Source of the DNA: Polyangiaceae bacterium
Lineage (GTDB): Bacteria; Myxococcota_A; Polyangia; Polyangiales; Polyangiaceae
DNA: 64,000 bases
Assembly: GCA_025353725.1 (NCBI GenBank)
Contig: JANXOF010000016.1
Span: 149,380-213,379, forward strand
Direction of reading: 5' to 3'
Notes under the pieces: generated by a model
Database searches by the model: none
Told to the model about the DNA's origin: nothing
What the model saw: the letters and a program-made list of their open reading frames with translations, nothing else
Program-made: the position numbers and the translations under genes
In this document: positions 8,755 through 15,921 of the stretch, one piece after another
How the letters are laid out: each line of letters starts with the position of its first letter
Numbering within the stretch: position 1 is the first letter of the stretch

Positions 8755-9197
8755 CCTCTCCTATGAAACGTCGAAACCTCTTCGCTGGTGCGTTAGGCGT
8801 CGCGCTCCTCCACCTGGCTTCGGGATGTACGCGCGAGGCGCGTTGCAAAAACTGCGGCATGAGGGTTGACCCCGCAAGCGCATGGAAAGCTGAACTCATC
8901 GGACCTGGCAGTCTGCTTGTGGTCTTCGATACCCCGCGCTGCGCGCTTACGTTCTGGCGTACCGGTCGCCAAGCCGCGCAGGCGCTCCGGGTGATCGAGT
9001 ATTACGATCGACAACCGCGCGACGGTGCCGAGCTTCGTTTCGTGATTGGCGGCGACGTTCTTGGTCCCATGGGCCCTGACCTCGTTCCGGTGGACGCCGG
9101 GCGCGTATCGAAGTTCATTCAAGACCACCGCGCAGACCGTGCACTTCAGCTCGCCGAGATCACGAGTGAGGTGCTCGCTGGGGTAGGTAGCCAGTGA
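8751..9197 (+). CDS. NosL-like copper-binding lipoprotein
   Basis: I chose the ATG at 8751 because it overlaps the previous stop (ATGA); another Met occurs at 8763. The 148-residue product has a signal peptide with lipobox LHLASGC. Then comes CKNCGMRVDPASAWKAEL, resembling the metal-site motif (C-x-x-C-G-M) of NosL/MerB-fold accessory proteins, and FDTPRCALTFW, which matches the conserved C-terminal Cys segment. NosL binds Cu(I) and helps assemble the copper centres of nitrous-oxide reductase. No reductase is encoded in this window, so here the protein may deliver copper elsewhere or maintain thiols. It is coupled to the CPFC membrane protein and the ABC ATPase upstream. Confidence 0.8.
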   Translation: MTSPMKRRNLFAGALGVALLHLASGCTREARCKNCGMRVDPASAWKAELIGPGSLLVVFDTPRCALTFWRTGRQAAQALRVIEYYDRQPRDGAELRFVIGGDVLGPMGPDLVPVDAGRVSKFIQDHRADRALQLAEITSEVLAGVGSQ

Positions 9198-9251
9198 TGG
9201 AGCGGTAAGGGTCTTGATCACTGCGTAATGCGTATTAAGCTGAGTGTAACC

Positions 9252-9533
9252 ATGAAAAGTGGATCCTCCTCGCCACCTGCGTCCGATTCGGAGCGCTCCG
9301 ATGCTGCACCCACGTTGAGCTTGCCACCACGAATAAGGCGCATCTTAGAGCTCGCGTACCGCGTGGAGGGCGTAATGTCGGCTCGTGTTTGGCACTGGCC
9401 TGGAAATGTTCTCGTAGGAATTCGACCGCGATCCACATCGTCCTACGCTGAGCTGCTTAGACGCGTTGCCGATGCTGTATCGGGCCTTCGCCAGCCCGCC
9501 GAAACGTGGGACTTTGGTCTACTTGACGACTAA
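9252..9533 (+). CDS. Small conserved-looking hypothetical protein
   Basis: About 93 residues from the ATG at 9252; an in-frame start at 9228 is also possible. The N-terminus is Ser/Pro-rich and disordered. The C-terminal half begins RIRRILELAYRVEGVMSARV, followed by WHWPGNVLVGIRP, and ends with an acidic ETWDFGLLDD. The alternating helix, strand and helix pattern suggests a small alpha/beta domain, perhaps a degenerate HMA-like or Asp23-like fold, but I do not recognise it. There is no obvious ribosome binding site. It is last in the ABC/CPFC/NosL operon, 54 bp after the NosL-like gene, and a perfect hairpin follows its stop. Confidence 0.5.
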   Translation: MKSGSSSPPASDSERSDAAPTLSLPPRIRRILELAYRVEGVMSARVWHWPGNVLVGIRPRSTSSYAELLRRVADAVSGLRQPAETWDFGLLDD

Positions 9534-9572
9534 CGCTCTACGTCGAACCGGATTGACGATGTGTACTGCGTC

Positions 9573-9596
9573 GACATGAACGCTTCCGTTCATGTC
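9573..9596 (+). terminator. Perfect 10-bp hairpin after the ABC/NosL operon (terminator-like)
   Basis: GACATGAACG and CGTTCATGTC form a 10-bp perfect stem around a CTTC loop, 39 bp after the last stop of the plus-strand operon. It is not followed by a real T-run (TTCGCC), so it may be a factor-dependent end, an RNA stabiliser or a protein-binding dyad. The rest of 9534-9835 shows no gene that I can support. Confidence 0.4.
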
Positions 9597-9835
9597 TTCG
9601 CCGCATAAAGTCGAGCAGCCTTAGGCCTTATCTCCGCTTCGAGCGTGCGCTCGGCGACTTGCCTGTCGATGGCCAAGCGTGAAGTTGGCCGCTTAGGCGA
9701 CCGTGACCCTATATGGAGCTTCCGCAATCCCTAAGTGTGCCTTCAAAGATAGCAAGACAAGTCGTCCCCGTCGCGTCCAGACCGTTCGCTGGACAGGCGG
9801 CCCGGCCCCAAGCTCGACCAGGTTCGAAACAACAA

Positions 9836-9863
9836 GAGCGCACCGGTGACAACCGGTACGCTC
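9836..9863 (-). terminator. Rho-independent terminator for cdnL
   Basis: GAGCG-C-ACCGGT, loop GACA, ACCGGT-A-CGCTC: an 11-pair stem with one mismatch. Read on the minus strand it is followed by TTGTTGTTTC. It lies about 75 bp after the cdnL stop, in the correct orientation. Confidence 0.65.
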
Positions 9864-9937
9864 CTTCGATCAAAGAACGCCAACCGGCGCAAAGTTTGGC
9901 CCCGGAACGCGTTGAATTTAGGTGAGCTCCGTTGAGC

Positions 9938-10453
9938 TTAGTTGCTCACAAAAATCGATTCGATCTCGGTCTTCACGTTCTCTTCTGTCTGGGCGCGAGC
10001 TATCGCGATCTCTTTGACGATGAGGCCGCGGGCGGTGTCGAGCATGCGACGTTCGCCGAACGACAGCTGCTTATCTGTTTTGAGTCGGTAAAGGTCGCGC
10101 AACACCTCGGCGACGTCGTAGATAGATCCGGTCTTGATCTTGTCCATGAACCCGCGGTAACGCCGATTCCAGGTCTGGTTGTCAAAAGCAATTGTGCGTT
10201 CTTTCAGGATGTCGAAAATCTCGCTTATCTCCTGATCGTTGATGACACAACGAAGACCAACCGCGCTCGCGTTGGCAACTGGAACCATGATTTTACGGTC
10301 GGTATCCATAATACGCAGGACGTAGAACTGTTGGCGGTTGCCGCCGATGTCCTTCTCCTCGATTTTGATGACCTCAGCCACGCCCTGGGCGGGGTACACT
10401 GCCTTGTCGCCGACCTTGAACTTGATGTCTGTTCCAGTCTGTCCAGCCTGCAT
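9938..10453 (-). CDS. cdnL: CarD-family RNA polymerase-binding regulator (CdnL-like)
   Basis: This 171-residue protein has the N-terminal Tudor-like RNAP-interaction domain (FKVGDKAVYPAQGVAEVIKI, then FYVLRIMDTDRKIMVPVANA) followed by an all-helical C-terminal domain with SFGERRMLDTARGLIVKEIA. It lacks the AT-hook/HMGA tail of myxobacterial CarD proper, and its length fits CdnL. CdnL/CarD binds the RNAP beta subunit and stabilises open complexes at rRNA and other promoters; it is essential in Myxococcus. A good Shine-Dalgarno (AAGGAG) lies 7-8 nt before the ATG. The gene is monocistronic: 850 bp of spacer lies upstream and a rho-independent terminator downstream. Confidence 0.92.
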   Translation of the reverse strand: MQAGQTGTDIKFKVGDKAVYPAQGVAEVIKIEEKDIGGNRQQFYVLRIMDTDRKIMVPVANASAVGLRCVINDQEISEIFDILKERTIAFDNQTWNRRYRGFMDKIKTGSIYDVAEVLRDLYRLKTDKQLSFGERRMLDTARGLIVKEIAIARAQTEENVKTEIESIFVSN

Positions 10454-10943
10454 AATGTCTCCTTCGTGAAAGCATCAAATCGTCAAGTCGTCGAAAAGTC
10501 CTCATATCGGCCCGCGATCTACGATCTACGGACCACGGAACCGTGAGTTCTGTAAGCACGTCAGTGGTAGAAGAACCTCTGAGAATACAGACAGGCGCCT
10601 CATGCTAAAAAGTCCGGCTCGTTCGTCTTCAGGATAAAAAAGCTAACCAGTATCCAGCGGAGCGACGGTTCACGGCCGCGAGACAAGCGTGGAGATCAAG
10701 ACATTTGAACCGGTCCGACAGCGAGCCGCTCCTCGGTGATCACGCACCACGAAGCAAGCAGATTAGATAAGCTTGAGGTTGCTGAATCGTTATGCGGATA
10801 ATCAACTCTTTAAAAGAAAAGAATCAAAAGGCTAAGAAGTCAACCCGCTCTCACGAATCTCCGTGTCCCGGACTTCGCACCAACAATGCACTAGAGCTAC
10901 GTTGTTGATGTGCGCCGCGGGCGCCCACCGCTTTGTTCGCCTC

Positions 10944-10970
10944 ATTCCGCGAATTCCGCGAATTCCGCGA
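10944..10970. repeat. Three exact tandem copies of a 9-bp unit
   Basis: ATTCCGCGA occurs three times head to tail without mismatch. Each unit contains the TTCCGCGAA-type near-palindrome when joined to its neighbour (TTCGCGGAA on the other strand), so it could be an array of protein sites or a slippage product. It lies in the cdnL-ppx spacer. Confidence 0.7.
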
Positions 10971-11030
10971 CCAATCAAACCTCTAGCTTCCGTCACTCTA
11001 AGATGTAATGAATCGAAGAATGATGAGCCG

Positions 11031-11079
11031 ATGACCTCGTGAGAGCGTAAGCTTCCGAGGTCATGCCGTCATAACCTCG
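11031..11079. other. Mutually exclusive strong hairpins (possible small RNA or switch)
   Basis: ATGACCTCG (11031-11039) pairs perfectly with CGAGGTCAT (11056-11064). The intervening loop adds a GAGC-GTAA-GCTT inner stem with a GNRA tetraloop. The same middle segment, CGAGGTCATG (11056-11065), also pairs with CATAACCTCG (11070-11079) with one mismatch. Two alternative structures therefore share one strand, as in attenuators. No T-run and no coding region follow closely on either strand. Confidence 0.45.
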
Positions 11080-11306
11080 CGAGCCCACAAATTCACGGCC
11101 TACACTGAAACTCACATTCAAACAGACACGACTTCAGGCGAGCGAACCTTAGCTTCAAGCTTCGCTTCTGTCAAATAATTTGTGCACCAACTATCTCGCG
11201 GTCGGTCGCCTCGGTTTTAACCAGCTACTTTACCATCGGCACCCAAGTAGGAGTCTGTAGGCGAGATGCCTTTCACGCAAGGTGAATTCTGTTTTGTGGC
11301 GTGTCG

Positions 11307-12263
11307 CTACGTGAAGGCTCGCGGAGACACTGGTCTGGTAGGCACCGACTGAGCCGCTTGTTCGACGAGGCCCCATCGCACGCCGCGGTCCGAGATGAGC
11401 ACTGTTTCAGCCCGAATCCTGCGTAGTAGGGAGATCGCAATGAGGCCGCCCGCGACGATGACGTCGGCCCTGTTGGCGTCGAGGCCTGCGATCTTCTTTC
11501 GTTCTTCAAGCGTGGCGGCGGCGAGTCGTTCTACGACCTCGATGAGTTCGCGCGTCTCGATCGCTTGACCGTGAACCCGGGTGCTGTCGTACCTTTCGAG
11601 GCCCAGGGCTATCGCGGCGAGCGTTGTGACCGTGCCCGCGATGCCGACGACGGGCGTTCCCGAGTCCCGATCCGGTACGCCTGCAAAAGCTTCATCGGAG
11701 GCGCGTAAGACGGCATCCTGCTCTTCGGATATCGGTGGGTCGTGGTGTAGGCAGCGCTCCGTGAGTCGAACGCTGCCGATGTCGAAGCTCGCTGCAAAAG
11801 CGATCGCGCGTGAATGACTGTCGCCGCCGACCACTTCCGTACTGCCTCCGCCAATATCAAATACGAGAACGCGTCCTGGTGGCAAGGAGAGTCCGCTTAA
11901 GGCTCCTGAGAACGTGAGGCGAGCTTCCTCGTCTCCTGAAAGCGTTCGCGCAGGGATACCAAAGCGCGCCGCCACATGATCGCGTACGGCTTCGCCGCCG
12001 CGGGCATCGCGCATGGCGCTCGTACCGACGATGTCGACCCGCGTGGCGCCGAGGCGTTCGACAACCTCTGCGTAGCGGTCCAGACAGAGGTTGGTGCGCG
12101 TGATCGCCTTAGGCGCGAGCCGCCGCGTCTTGTCCACATGTTCGCCTAGGCGGGTGATGGTCGCGTGCTCCTCCACGGCTATCCATTGGCCATTTCGCTC
12201 CTCGGCTACGAGAAGGAGCACCGTGTTGGTTCCAATGTCGATTGCAGCTATGCGCAAGTTCAC
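11307..12263 (-). CDS. ppx: Ppx/GppA-family exopolyphosphatase
   Basis: 318 residues of the ASKHA-fold Ppx/GppA family, which hydrolyses inorganic polyphosphate from chain ends or the gamma-phosphate of pppGpp. Visible motifs are the phosphate-1 loop AAIDIGTNTVLLLVAE, DIVGTSAMRDA, the LSGDEEARLTFSG segment (catalytic Glu region), the phosphate-2 loop LVFDIGGGSTEVVGG, and GIAGTVTTLAAI. It is the short, two-domain form lacking the HD-like C-terminal extension of E. coli Ppx. Upstream on the same strand is the OmpA lipoprotein gene, but a strong terminator separates them, so ppx likely has its own promoter. Confidence 0.92.
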   Translation of the reverse strand: MNLRIAAIDIGTNTVLLLVAEERNGQWIAVEEHATITRLGEHVDKTRRLAPKAITRTNLCLDRYAEVVERLGATRVDIVGTSAMRDARGGEAVRDHVAARFGIPARTLSGDEEARLTFSGALSGLSLPPGRVLVFDIGGGSTEVVGGDSHSRAIAFAASFDIGSVRLTERCLHHDPPISEEQDAVLRASDEAFAGVPDRDSGTPVVGIAGTVTTLAAIALGLERYDSTRVHGQAIETRELIEVVERLAAATLEERKKIAGLDANRADVIVAGGLIAISLLRRIRAETVLISDRGVRWGLVEQAAQSVPTRPVSPRAFT

Positions 12264-12277
12264 ACCTCACAAAAAGA

Positions 12278-12305
12278 AAGGCCCCGCGAATTTTCGCGAG
12301 GCCTT
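12278..12305 (-). terminator. Rho-independent terminator between OmpA-lipoprotein gene and ppx
   Basis: AAGGCC-C-CGCGAA, TT, TTCGCG-A-GGCCTT: two 6-bp stem blocks with one internal mismatch. On the minus strand the stem runs directly into TTTCTTTTTG, a textbook U-tract. It starts about 25 bp after the stop of the OmpA lipoprotein gene and ends 15 bp before the ppx ATG. Confidence 0.9.
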
Positions 12306-12329
12306 GTACACCTGCGAAGTGATCTCAGC

Positions 12330-13178
12330 TCAGCGAAGACTTTTCATACTGAGCATTTCTTCGACGTTCGGCTGAACGACGAGCTCAACGCGGCGATTTT
12401 TCTTGCTGTCGTCAGGTGCCTGCGCGGTGGCCGCGGACCCCGCGACGGGATCGCTTTCTCCGTAGCCCGCCGCGGCCCACCGTGTAGGGCTTAGCCCGCC
12501 ACCTGAGGCAGCTTTCGGCGCTTTTGGATCCGTCGGTTTGTTTTCGGCGACGAGGAAGAGAAGCACTTGACGAGCACGGGCCAAGGAGAGACCCCAATTA
12601 TCCTTGAAGGCTCCACCTGGTGGGTACTTCACGTTGTCGGTGTGTCCGGCGACGAGAAAGAAGCGATCCATAAGGTCTTTGTCGCTTCGGATGACTTCCG
12701 CTACCTGTCCGAGTACTTCCTTACCCTGCGGCTTCAGGTCGTCGCGGCCTGAATCGAAGAGGATATCGCCCGGCAATTGGATGACCAATCGATTGTTGCG
12801 GGGCACGACTTTTACGCCAATCGAAGTCAACTTATCGAGCTTCGCGCGGAGTTCGCGGAATCTAGCCTCGATGACCGCGAGTTGCTCGGCGCGCACCTTG
12901 TACTCGGCAACCGCTTGCTCGAGTTTCTGGCTCTCTTCCTTTGATTTTTCGAGTCCGAGGCCTGCGGCCCTGAGCTTTTCTTTCAGCTTATCAAGTGCGC
13001 TCGAGGCCTCACTGAACTTTGCTTGGTCCTGCTCAATCTGACCCTTTGCAGCTTTCAGATCCGCTGAGAGCTTGTCGACGTCGCGCTGCTTCGACGCCAT
13101 CTCCTCGTCCGTATGCCCGCATCCGCCTAGCGCGAATGTGCATATCGTGACGCATAACCAGTTCCAAGGTTTCCTCAT
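12330..13178 (-). CDS. OmpA-family lipoprotein with coiled coil
   Basis: 282 residues. The signal peptide ends FALGGC (lipobox, Cys20). Residues about 25-115 form a long coiled coil rich in Lys, Glu, Asp and Ala. The C-terminal OmpA/MotB peptidoglycan-binding domain starts near GDILFDSGRDDLKPQGKEV and contains VAGHTDNVKY, the LSLARARQV helix and KKNRRVELVV, the residues that bind meso-diaminopimelate. It should tether the outer membrane to peptidoglycan. A GAGGA ribosome binding site precedes the ATG, and a terminator follows the gene. A small uncertain ORF lies 15 bp upstream on the same strand. Confidence 0.9.
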   Translation of the reverse strand: MRKPWNWLCVTICTFALGGCGHTDEEMASKQRDVDKLSADLKAAKGQIEQDQAKFSEASSALDKLKEKLRAAGLGLEKSKEESQKLEQAVAEYKVRAEQLAVIEARFRELRAKLDKLTSIGVKVVPRNNRLVIQLPGDILFDSGRDDLKPQGKEVLGQVAEVIRSDKDLMDRFFLVAGHTDNVKYPPGGAFKDNWGLSLARARQVLLFLVAENKPTDPKAPKAASGGGLSPTRWAAAGYGESDPVAGSAATAQAPDDSKKNRRVELVVQPNVEEMLSMKSLR

Positions 13179-13193
13179 GTGATCCTCATTTCG

Positions 13194-13472
13194 CTATCGT
13201 CGGCGGGACGGTAACGGGGCTGCGAACAGGTCGTCAAGGCAACGCGGCTCCCAAGGGCCGTGTGAGTCCGCGTTCTTGTCTGGCTCGTCGGTGGGGAGGT
13301 TCGGGTCGAGACGCGACAGGTTGCACCGCCCCCGCGGCCCACCGAGTCGAAATCCGGGCTCGAGGATGCACGGGGCGCGCGACTTAGCGCTACCATAAGA
13401 AAACCACGGTTCGTCTGCGCACCCTGCGCACCCGTCAAGTTTATTTGTTTGACAGGTAACGTAGGTGACCAT
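13194..13472 (-). CDS. Uncertain 92-residue Cys-containing ORF upstream of the OmpA lipoprotein
   Basis: Read from the ATG at 13472 (an earlier Met is at 13511), this frame has fairly GC-rich third positions and several cysteines: KLDGCAGCADEPWFSYG, a Cys in the middle, GRCNLSRLDPNLPTDEPD, and RCLDDLFAAP. It lacks a clear signal peptide and ribosome binding site, and its start overlaps the promoter of the divergent histone-like gene. It ends 15 bp before the OmpA lipoprotein gene, so it could be the first gene of that operon. I do not recognise a family; it may be spurious. Confidence 0.25.
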   Translation of the reverse strand: MVTYVTCQTNKLDGCAGCADEPWFSYGSAKSRAPCILEPGFRLGGPRGRCNLSRLDPNLPTDEPDKNADSHGPWEPRCLDDLFAAPLPSRRR

Positions 13473-13477
13473 ATACG
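13449..13477 (+). promoter_or_regulatory. Near-consensus sigma-70 promoter of the histone-like gene
   Basis: TTGACA (13449-13454), a 17-bp spacer and TATACG (13472-13477), placing transcription start near 13484, about 28 nt before the ATG. A perfect AGGAGG ribosome binding site follows at 13498-13503. This is the cleanest promoter in the window. Confidence 0.75.
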
Positions 13478-13511
13478 TGGTGTACATCACCCTCTGCAGG
13501 AGGATTCTCAT

Positions 13512-13913
13512 ATGGCTGCTAAGAAGAAGTCTGCCCCGAAAAAGCTGGTGGCGAAGACCACCAAAACCACGAAGACGACCAAGAAGCCCGCTGGCAAGAC
13601 GGTCAAAAAGACTGCTGCCAAGAAGGTTGCTGTTAAAAAGCCGGCCGCCAAGAAGCGCGTCGCTAAGAAGGTCGTCAAGAAAGCCCCAGCTCGCCGAGCC
13701 GCGCCCAAAGCCAAAGCTAAGGCCGTGAAAACGGGCCGCGTCGCGGCTAAAAAGACCGCTGCCAAGAAGCCCGTCGCTAAGAAGTCTGCTGTCAAGAAGC
13801 CTGCCGCCAAGCGAGGCGCAACTCGTGGCAAAGCCGCTTCTCCGGCTCGCGCTACCTCGATGGCAAGCGGAGCCGCAAGCTCGGCTTCAAGCATGGACTC
13901 AGGCGAAGAGTAG
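13512..13913 (+). CDS. Histone H1-like Lys/Ala-rich DNA-binding protein
   Basis: 133 residues from the ATG at 13512, chosen because AGGAGG lies 8 nt upstream; the frame is open further up but overlaps the promoter. Nearly the whole chain is Lys, Ala, Val and Pro repeats such as KKPAAKKRVAKK, with Arg/Pro-rich blocks, ending in an acidic Ser/Ala tail (SSMDSGEE). It resembles eukaryotic H1 C-terminal tails and bacterial H1-like proteins (AlgP, Hc1, myxobacterial Hu-associated proteins). It should bind DNA electrostatically and compact the nucleoid. A consensus-like promoter, perfect Shine-Dalgarno and strong terminator all suggest a highly expressed single gene. Confidence 0.85.
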   Translation: MAAKKKSAPKKLVAKTTKTTKTTKKPAGKTVKKTAAKKVAVKKPAAKKRVAKKVVKKAPARRAAPKAKAKAVKTGRVAAKKTAAKKPVAKKSAVKKPAAKRGATRGKAASPARATSMASGAASSASSMDSGEE

Positions 13914-14012
13914 GTTCGCGGTACGACTCGTTAGAGCTTCGGTCTCTCGAAGTTTAGTGCGTGCCGCTCAAAGCGACGCGTTTGCCTAACGAGCGCACGA
14001 CCTGGTGAAACG

Positions 14013-14053
14013 ACGAAAGGGCTTACCCTAGTGGGTTGGCCCTTTCGTTTTTG
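14013..14053 (+). terminator. Rho-independent terminator of the histone-like gene
   Basis: ACGAAAGGGC (14013-14022) pairs with GCCCTTTCGT (14039-14048), followed by TTTTTG. It lies 100 bp after the stop. The remaining spacer to 14286 holds no feature I can support. Confidence 0.85.
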
Positions 14054-14286
14054 TGCGTGTTGTGTGTGTTGTGCGAGCGTGCCTCGTGCCTCCGCGACCG
14101 AGGCACGTAAGTCTCGGGTGCTCGGTCCATACTTGGTGGCTCGAGCTTGCTCGAAACGTGACGTGATGGTCAGGGCCAAGCGGAGGGGCACATCCGTCTT
14201 GTACTGCTTTAACGAGCAGGAGTACATCTGATGTGCGATTCGTGCGTACAGTATGTGTCCAAGGGCTTTGCGGAAAGCGGTTTGGT

Positions 14287-15921
14287 TCAGTCGTTCAAGT
14301 AGAGCTTTAGTGCGTCGACAGCGAGCCGCCGGTCGAAGGGGACGCCTTTTAGCTCGTCCCGTTGGCCTATTTGCTCGAAGAGTTGCGATAGAAAACCATG
14401 GAATTGGCCGACCTCGGCCAAGACGCCTTCGAGATGTGCCGGATGGAGGAGATCCGTTTCTTCGATCGCACCGAGTGCAGCCACGAACGCGTCGTAGCGA
14501 GGATAATCCGCAGCGCGTAGGAGTGGGTATCCCATCGCACTGAAGTAATTTAGAAACTCGCGCACGAATAGGAGTGACGAAGGGCCGTTCCAGCGTTCTT
14601 CACGACTTGGTGTGCCGCGCACTTTCGCGCCAAAGGCGCGCACGATTTGAGCAAACATCCACACATCACGGCGCAGGCGAACGGACCGCTCGCGCCGCGC
14701 AGCCGCATCGTCAAAGACGCCGTGCTCGTCAAGGCGCTCACCAAGCGCTTTTCCAAGGGCTAAGACGCCGTTCTGCAGGGCTGGTCGCAGGTTTGTGCGG
14801 AGGGTCTCGATCGCCGCGCGCAAAGCCTCATGAGTGGCCTGCGCGTCAGCCGGCGGGAGGTCGTGCTCAAACGAGCGGCGTACCTCGAGTCGGACGTTCG
14901 CGGCGATACCACCGAGTACCGCCTTGATGCCCAGGAGGCGATGAGCCTCAGCTCTCATTCCGTCGTACTTCGAGCTCATTTCACTGGCTGGGATCTTGAA
15001 AAGCTCGCGTTCATAGCTCAACGCGAGCTGGGGTCCCGTTTGCTTGCGGAGGTGGTGGGTAAGAGCCCGCGCATCGCTTCTCAGCACGCTTAGAATCACG
15101 TGTACGACCCCCGCAGAGTGCGGCTCGCCTACAACTTCGTCGAGCAGCTTGAGGTAATGAAGCATTCGAAACAGTGAGAGGAACGTGAGCGCCACAAGGC
15201 GCCGCGCTTTGTCGCCCTGTACGTGGCGCATCAGTTCCAAGATGCGTGGGTTGGTGATGCGATCGAACTCTGGGCGAAACTCTAATGCTGCGAGTGGGTT
15301 GAAGAACGCCGACTGCGATACCTCGCGATGGGCCAGCGAAAGCGTCGCGTAGAAAAGGCGAAAAGGAACCCGCGGCGCGCGTGCGACGCCATTCGTTACC
15401 TCGAGCAAGTTCGTGAGGGCTTGCCGGAGGAGGACCAGCGAAGTCGGTGGGGTATCTTGTAGGATAGGACCACGGATGAGCCGCGAACGGGCGCCATCGT
15501 CGGGGAGGAGCATCTCGAGGTATCGCTGAAACACGAACGTCCGCTCGCCTTCGCCCGACAAGAAGCGACACAGTGCGATGACACGCTGCATGCCATCCCG
15601 TGCGAGCGTCAGCGTCTCGCGATAGTCCTGCGCGACGACGGCCGTTCGTTTTGGAAGGCCGGCGTGATTGCGAGGATTTGCAAAGCACACAAGCCCTTTC
15701 AGGAGAACTTCGAGCTCGAACAGCGCTTCGCGGCCGCCTGGCTCAGGGAGCTCTTCAAGCCATCTCTCGCGTGCGAGACGCTGCTCTCGGCGAAGTCCGC
15801 GCGTGTCCCGCAGGAGCGTGGCGTAGGTGTCTGCGGGAGGGGACGAAACGGGCGTACAAGGCGTCGTTGACGAGCCCTGCGCGGCTAAAGGTGGAGCTCC
15901 GGGGGGTCCCGACCGGCTCAA
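14287..15921 (-). CDS. Large helical protein of unknown function
   Basis: 544 residues, no signal peptide or membrane segment. After a Pro/Ser-rich start the chain looks mainly alpha-helical, with blocks such as LRREQRLARERWLEELPEP, GREALFELEVLLKGLVCFAN, FLSLFRMLHYLKLLDEVVG and MLLPDDGARSRLIRGPILQD. I do not recognise the family. Its ATG overlaps the stop of the upstream TrmB-type regulator by 4 bp (ATGA), so it is translated with that protein and may be its partner or controlled by it. Base composition matches its neighbours, so recent transfer is not indicated. It is probably a lineage-specific cytoplasmic protein. Confidence 0.7.
   Translation of the reverse strand: MSRSGPPGAPPLAAQGSSTTPCTPVSSPPADTYATLLRDTRGLRREQRLARERWLEELPEPGGREALFELEVLLKGLVCFANPRNHAGLPKRTAVVAQDYRETLTLARDGMQRVIALCRFLSGEGERTFVFQRYLEMLLPDDGARSRLIRGPILQDTPPTSLVLLRQALTNLLEVTNGVARAPRVPFRLFYATLSLAHREVSQSAFFNPLAALEFRPEFDRITNPRILELMRHVQGDKARRLVALTFLSLFRMLHYLKLLDEVVGEPHSAGVVHVILSVLRSDARALTHHLRKQTGPQLALSYERELFKIPASEMSSKYDGMRAEAHRLLGIKAVLGGIAANVRLEVRRSFEHDLPPADAQATHEALRAAIETLRTNLRPALQNGVLALGKALGERLDEHGVFDDAAARRERSVRLRRDVWMFAQIVRAFGAKVRGTPSREERWNGPSSLLFVREFLNYFSAMGYPLLRAADYPRYDAFVAALGAIEETDLLHPAHLEGVLAEVGQFHGFLSQLFEQIGQRDELKGVPFDRRLAVDALKLYLND

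Larger units (their letters stand above)
10454..11306. other. Long AT-richer intergenic region without a convincing ORF
   Basis: About 850 bp between the start of cdnL and the stop of ppx, visibly richer in A+T than the flanking genes. I find no ORF with coding character and no tRNA, tmRNA or RNase P hallmark. It holds a triple 9-bp repeat (10944-10970) and a set of strong competing hairpins (11031-11079). An unannotated small RNA is possible. The cdnL promoter must lie in its first part. Confidence 0.5.

Noticed and set aside
14031..14231. A 66-residue Cys-containing plus-strand frame after the histone-like gene
   Set aside because: It begins inside the terminator stem, has no ribosome site and shows no coding bias.
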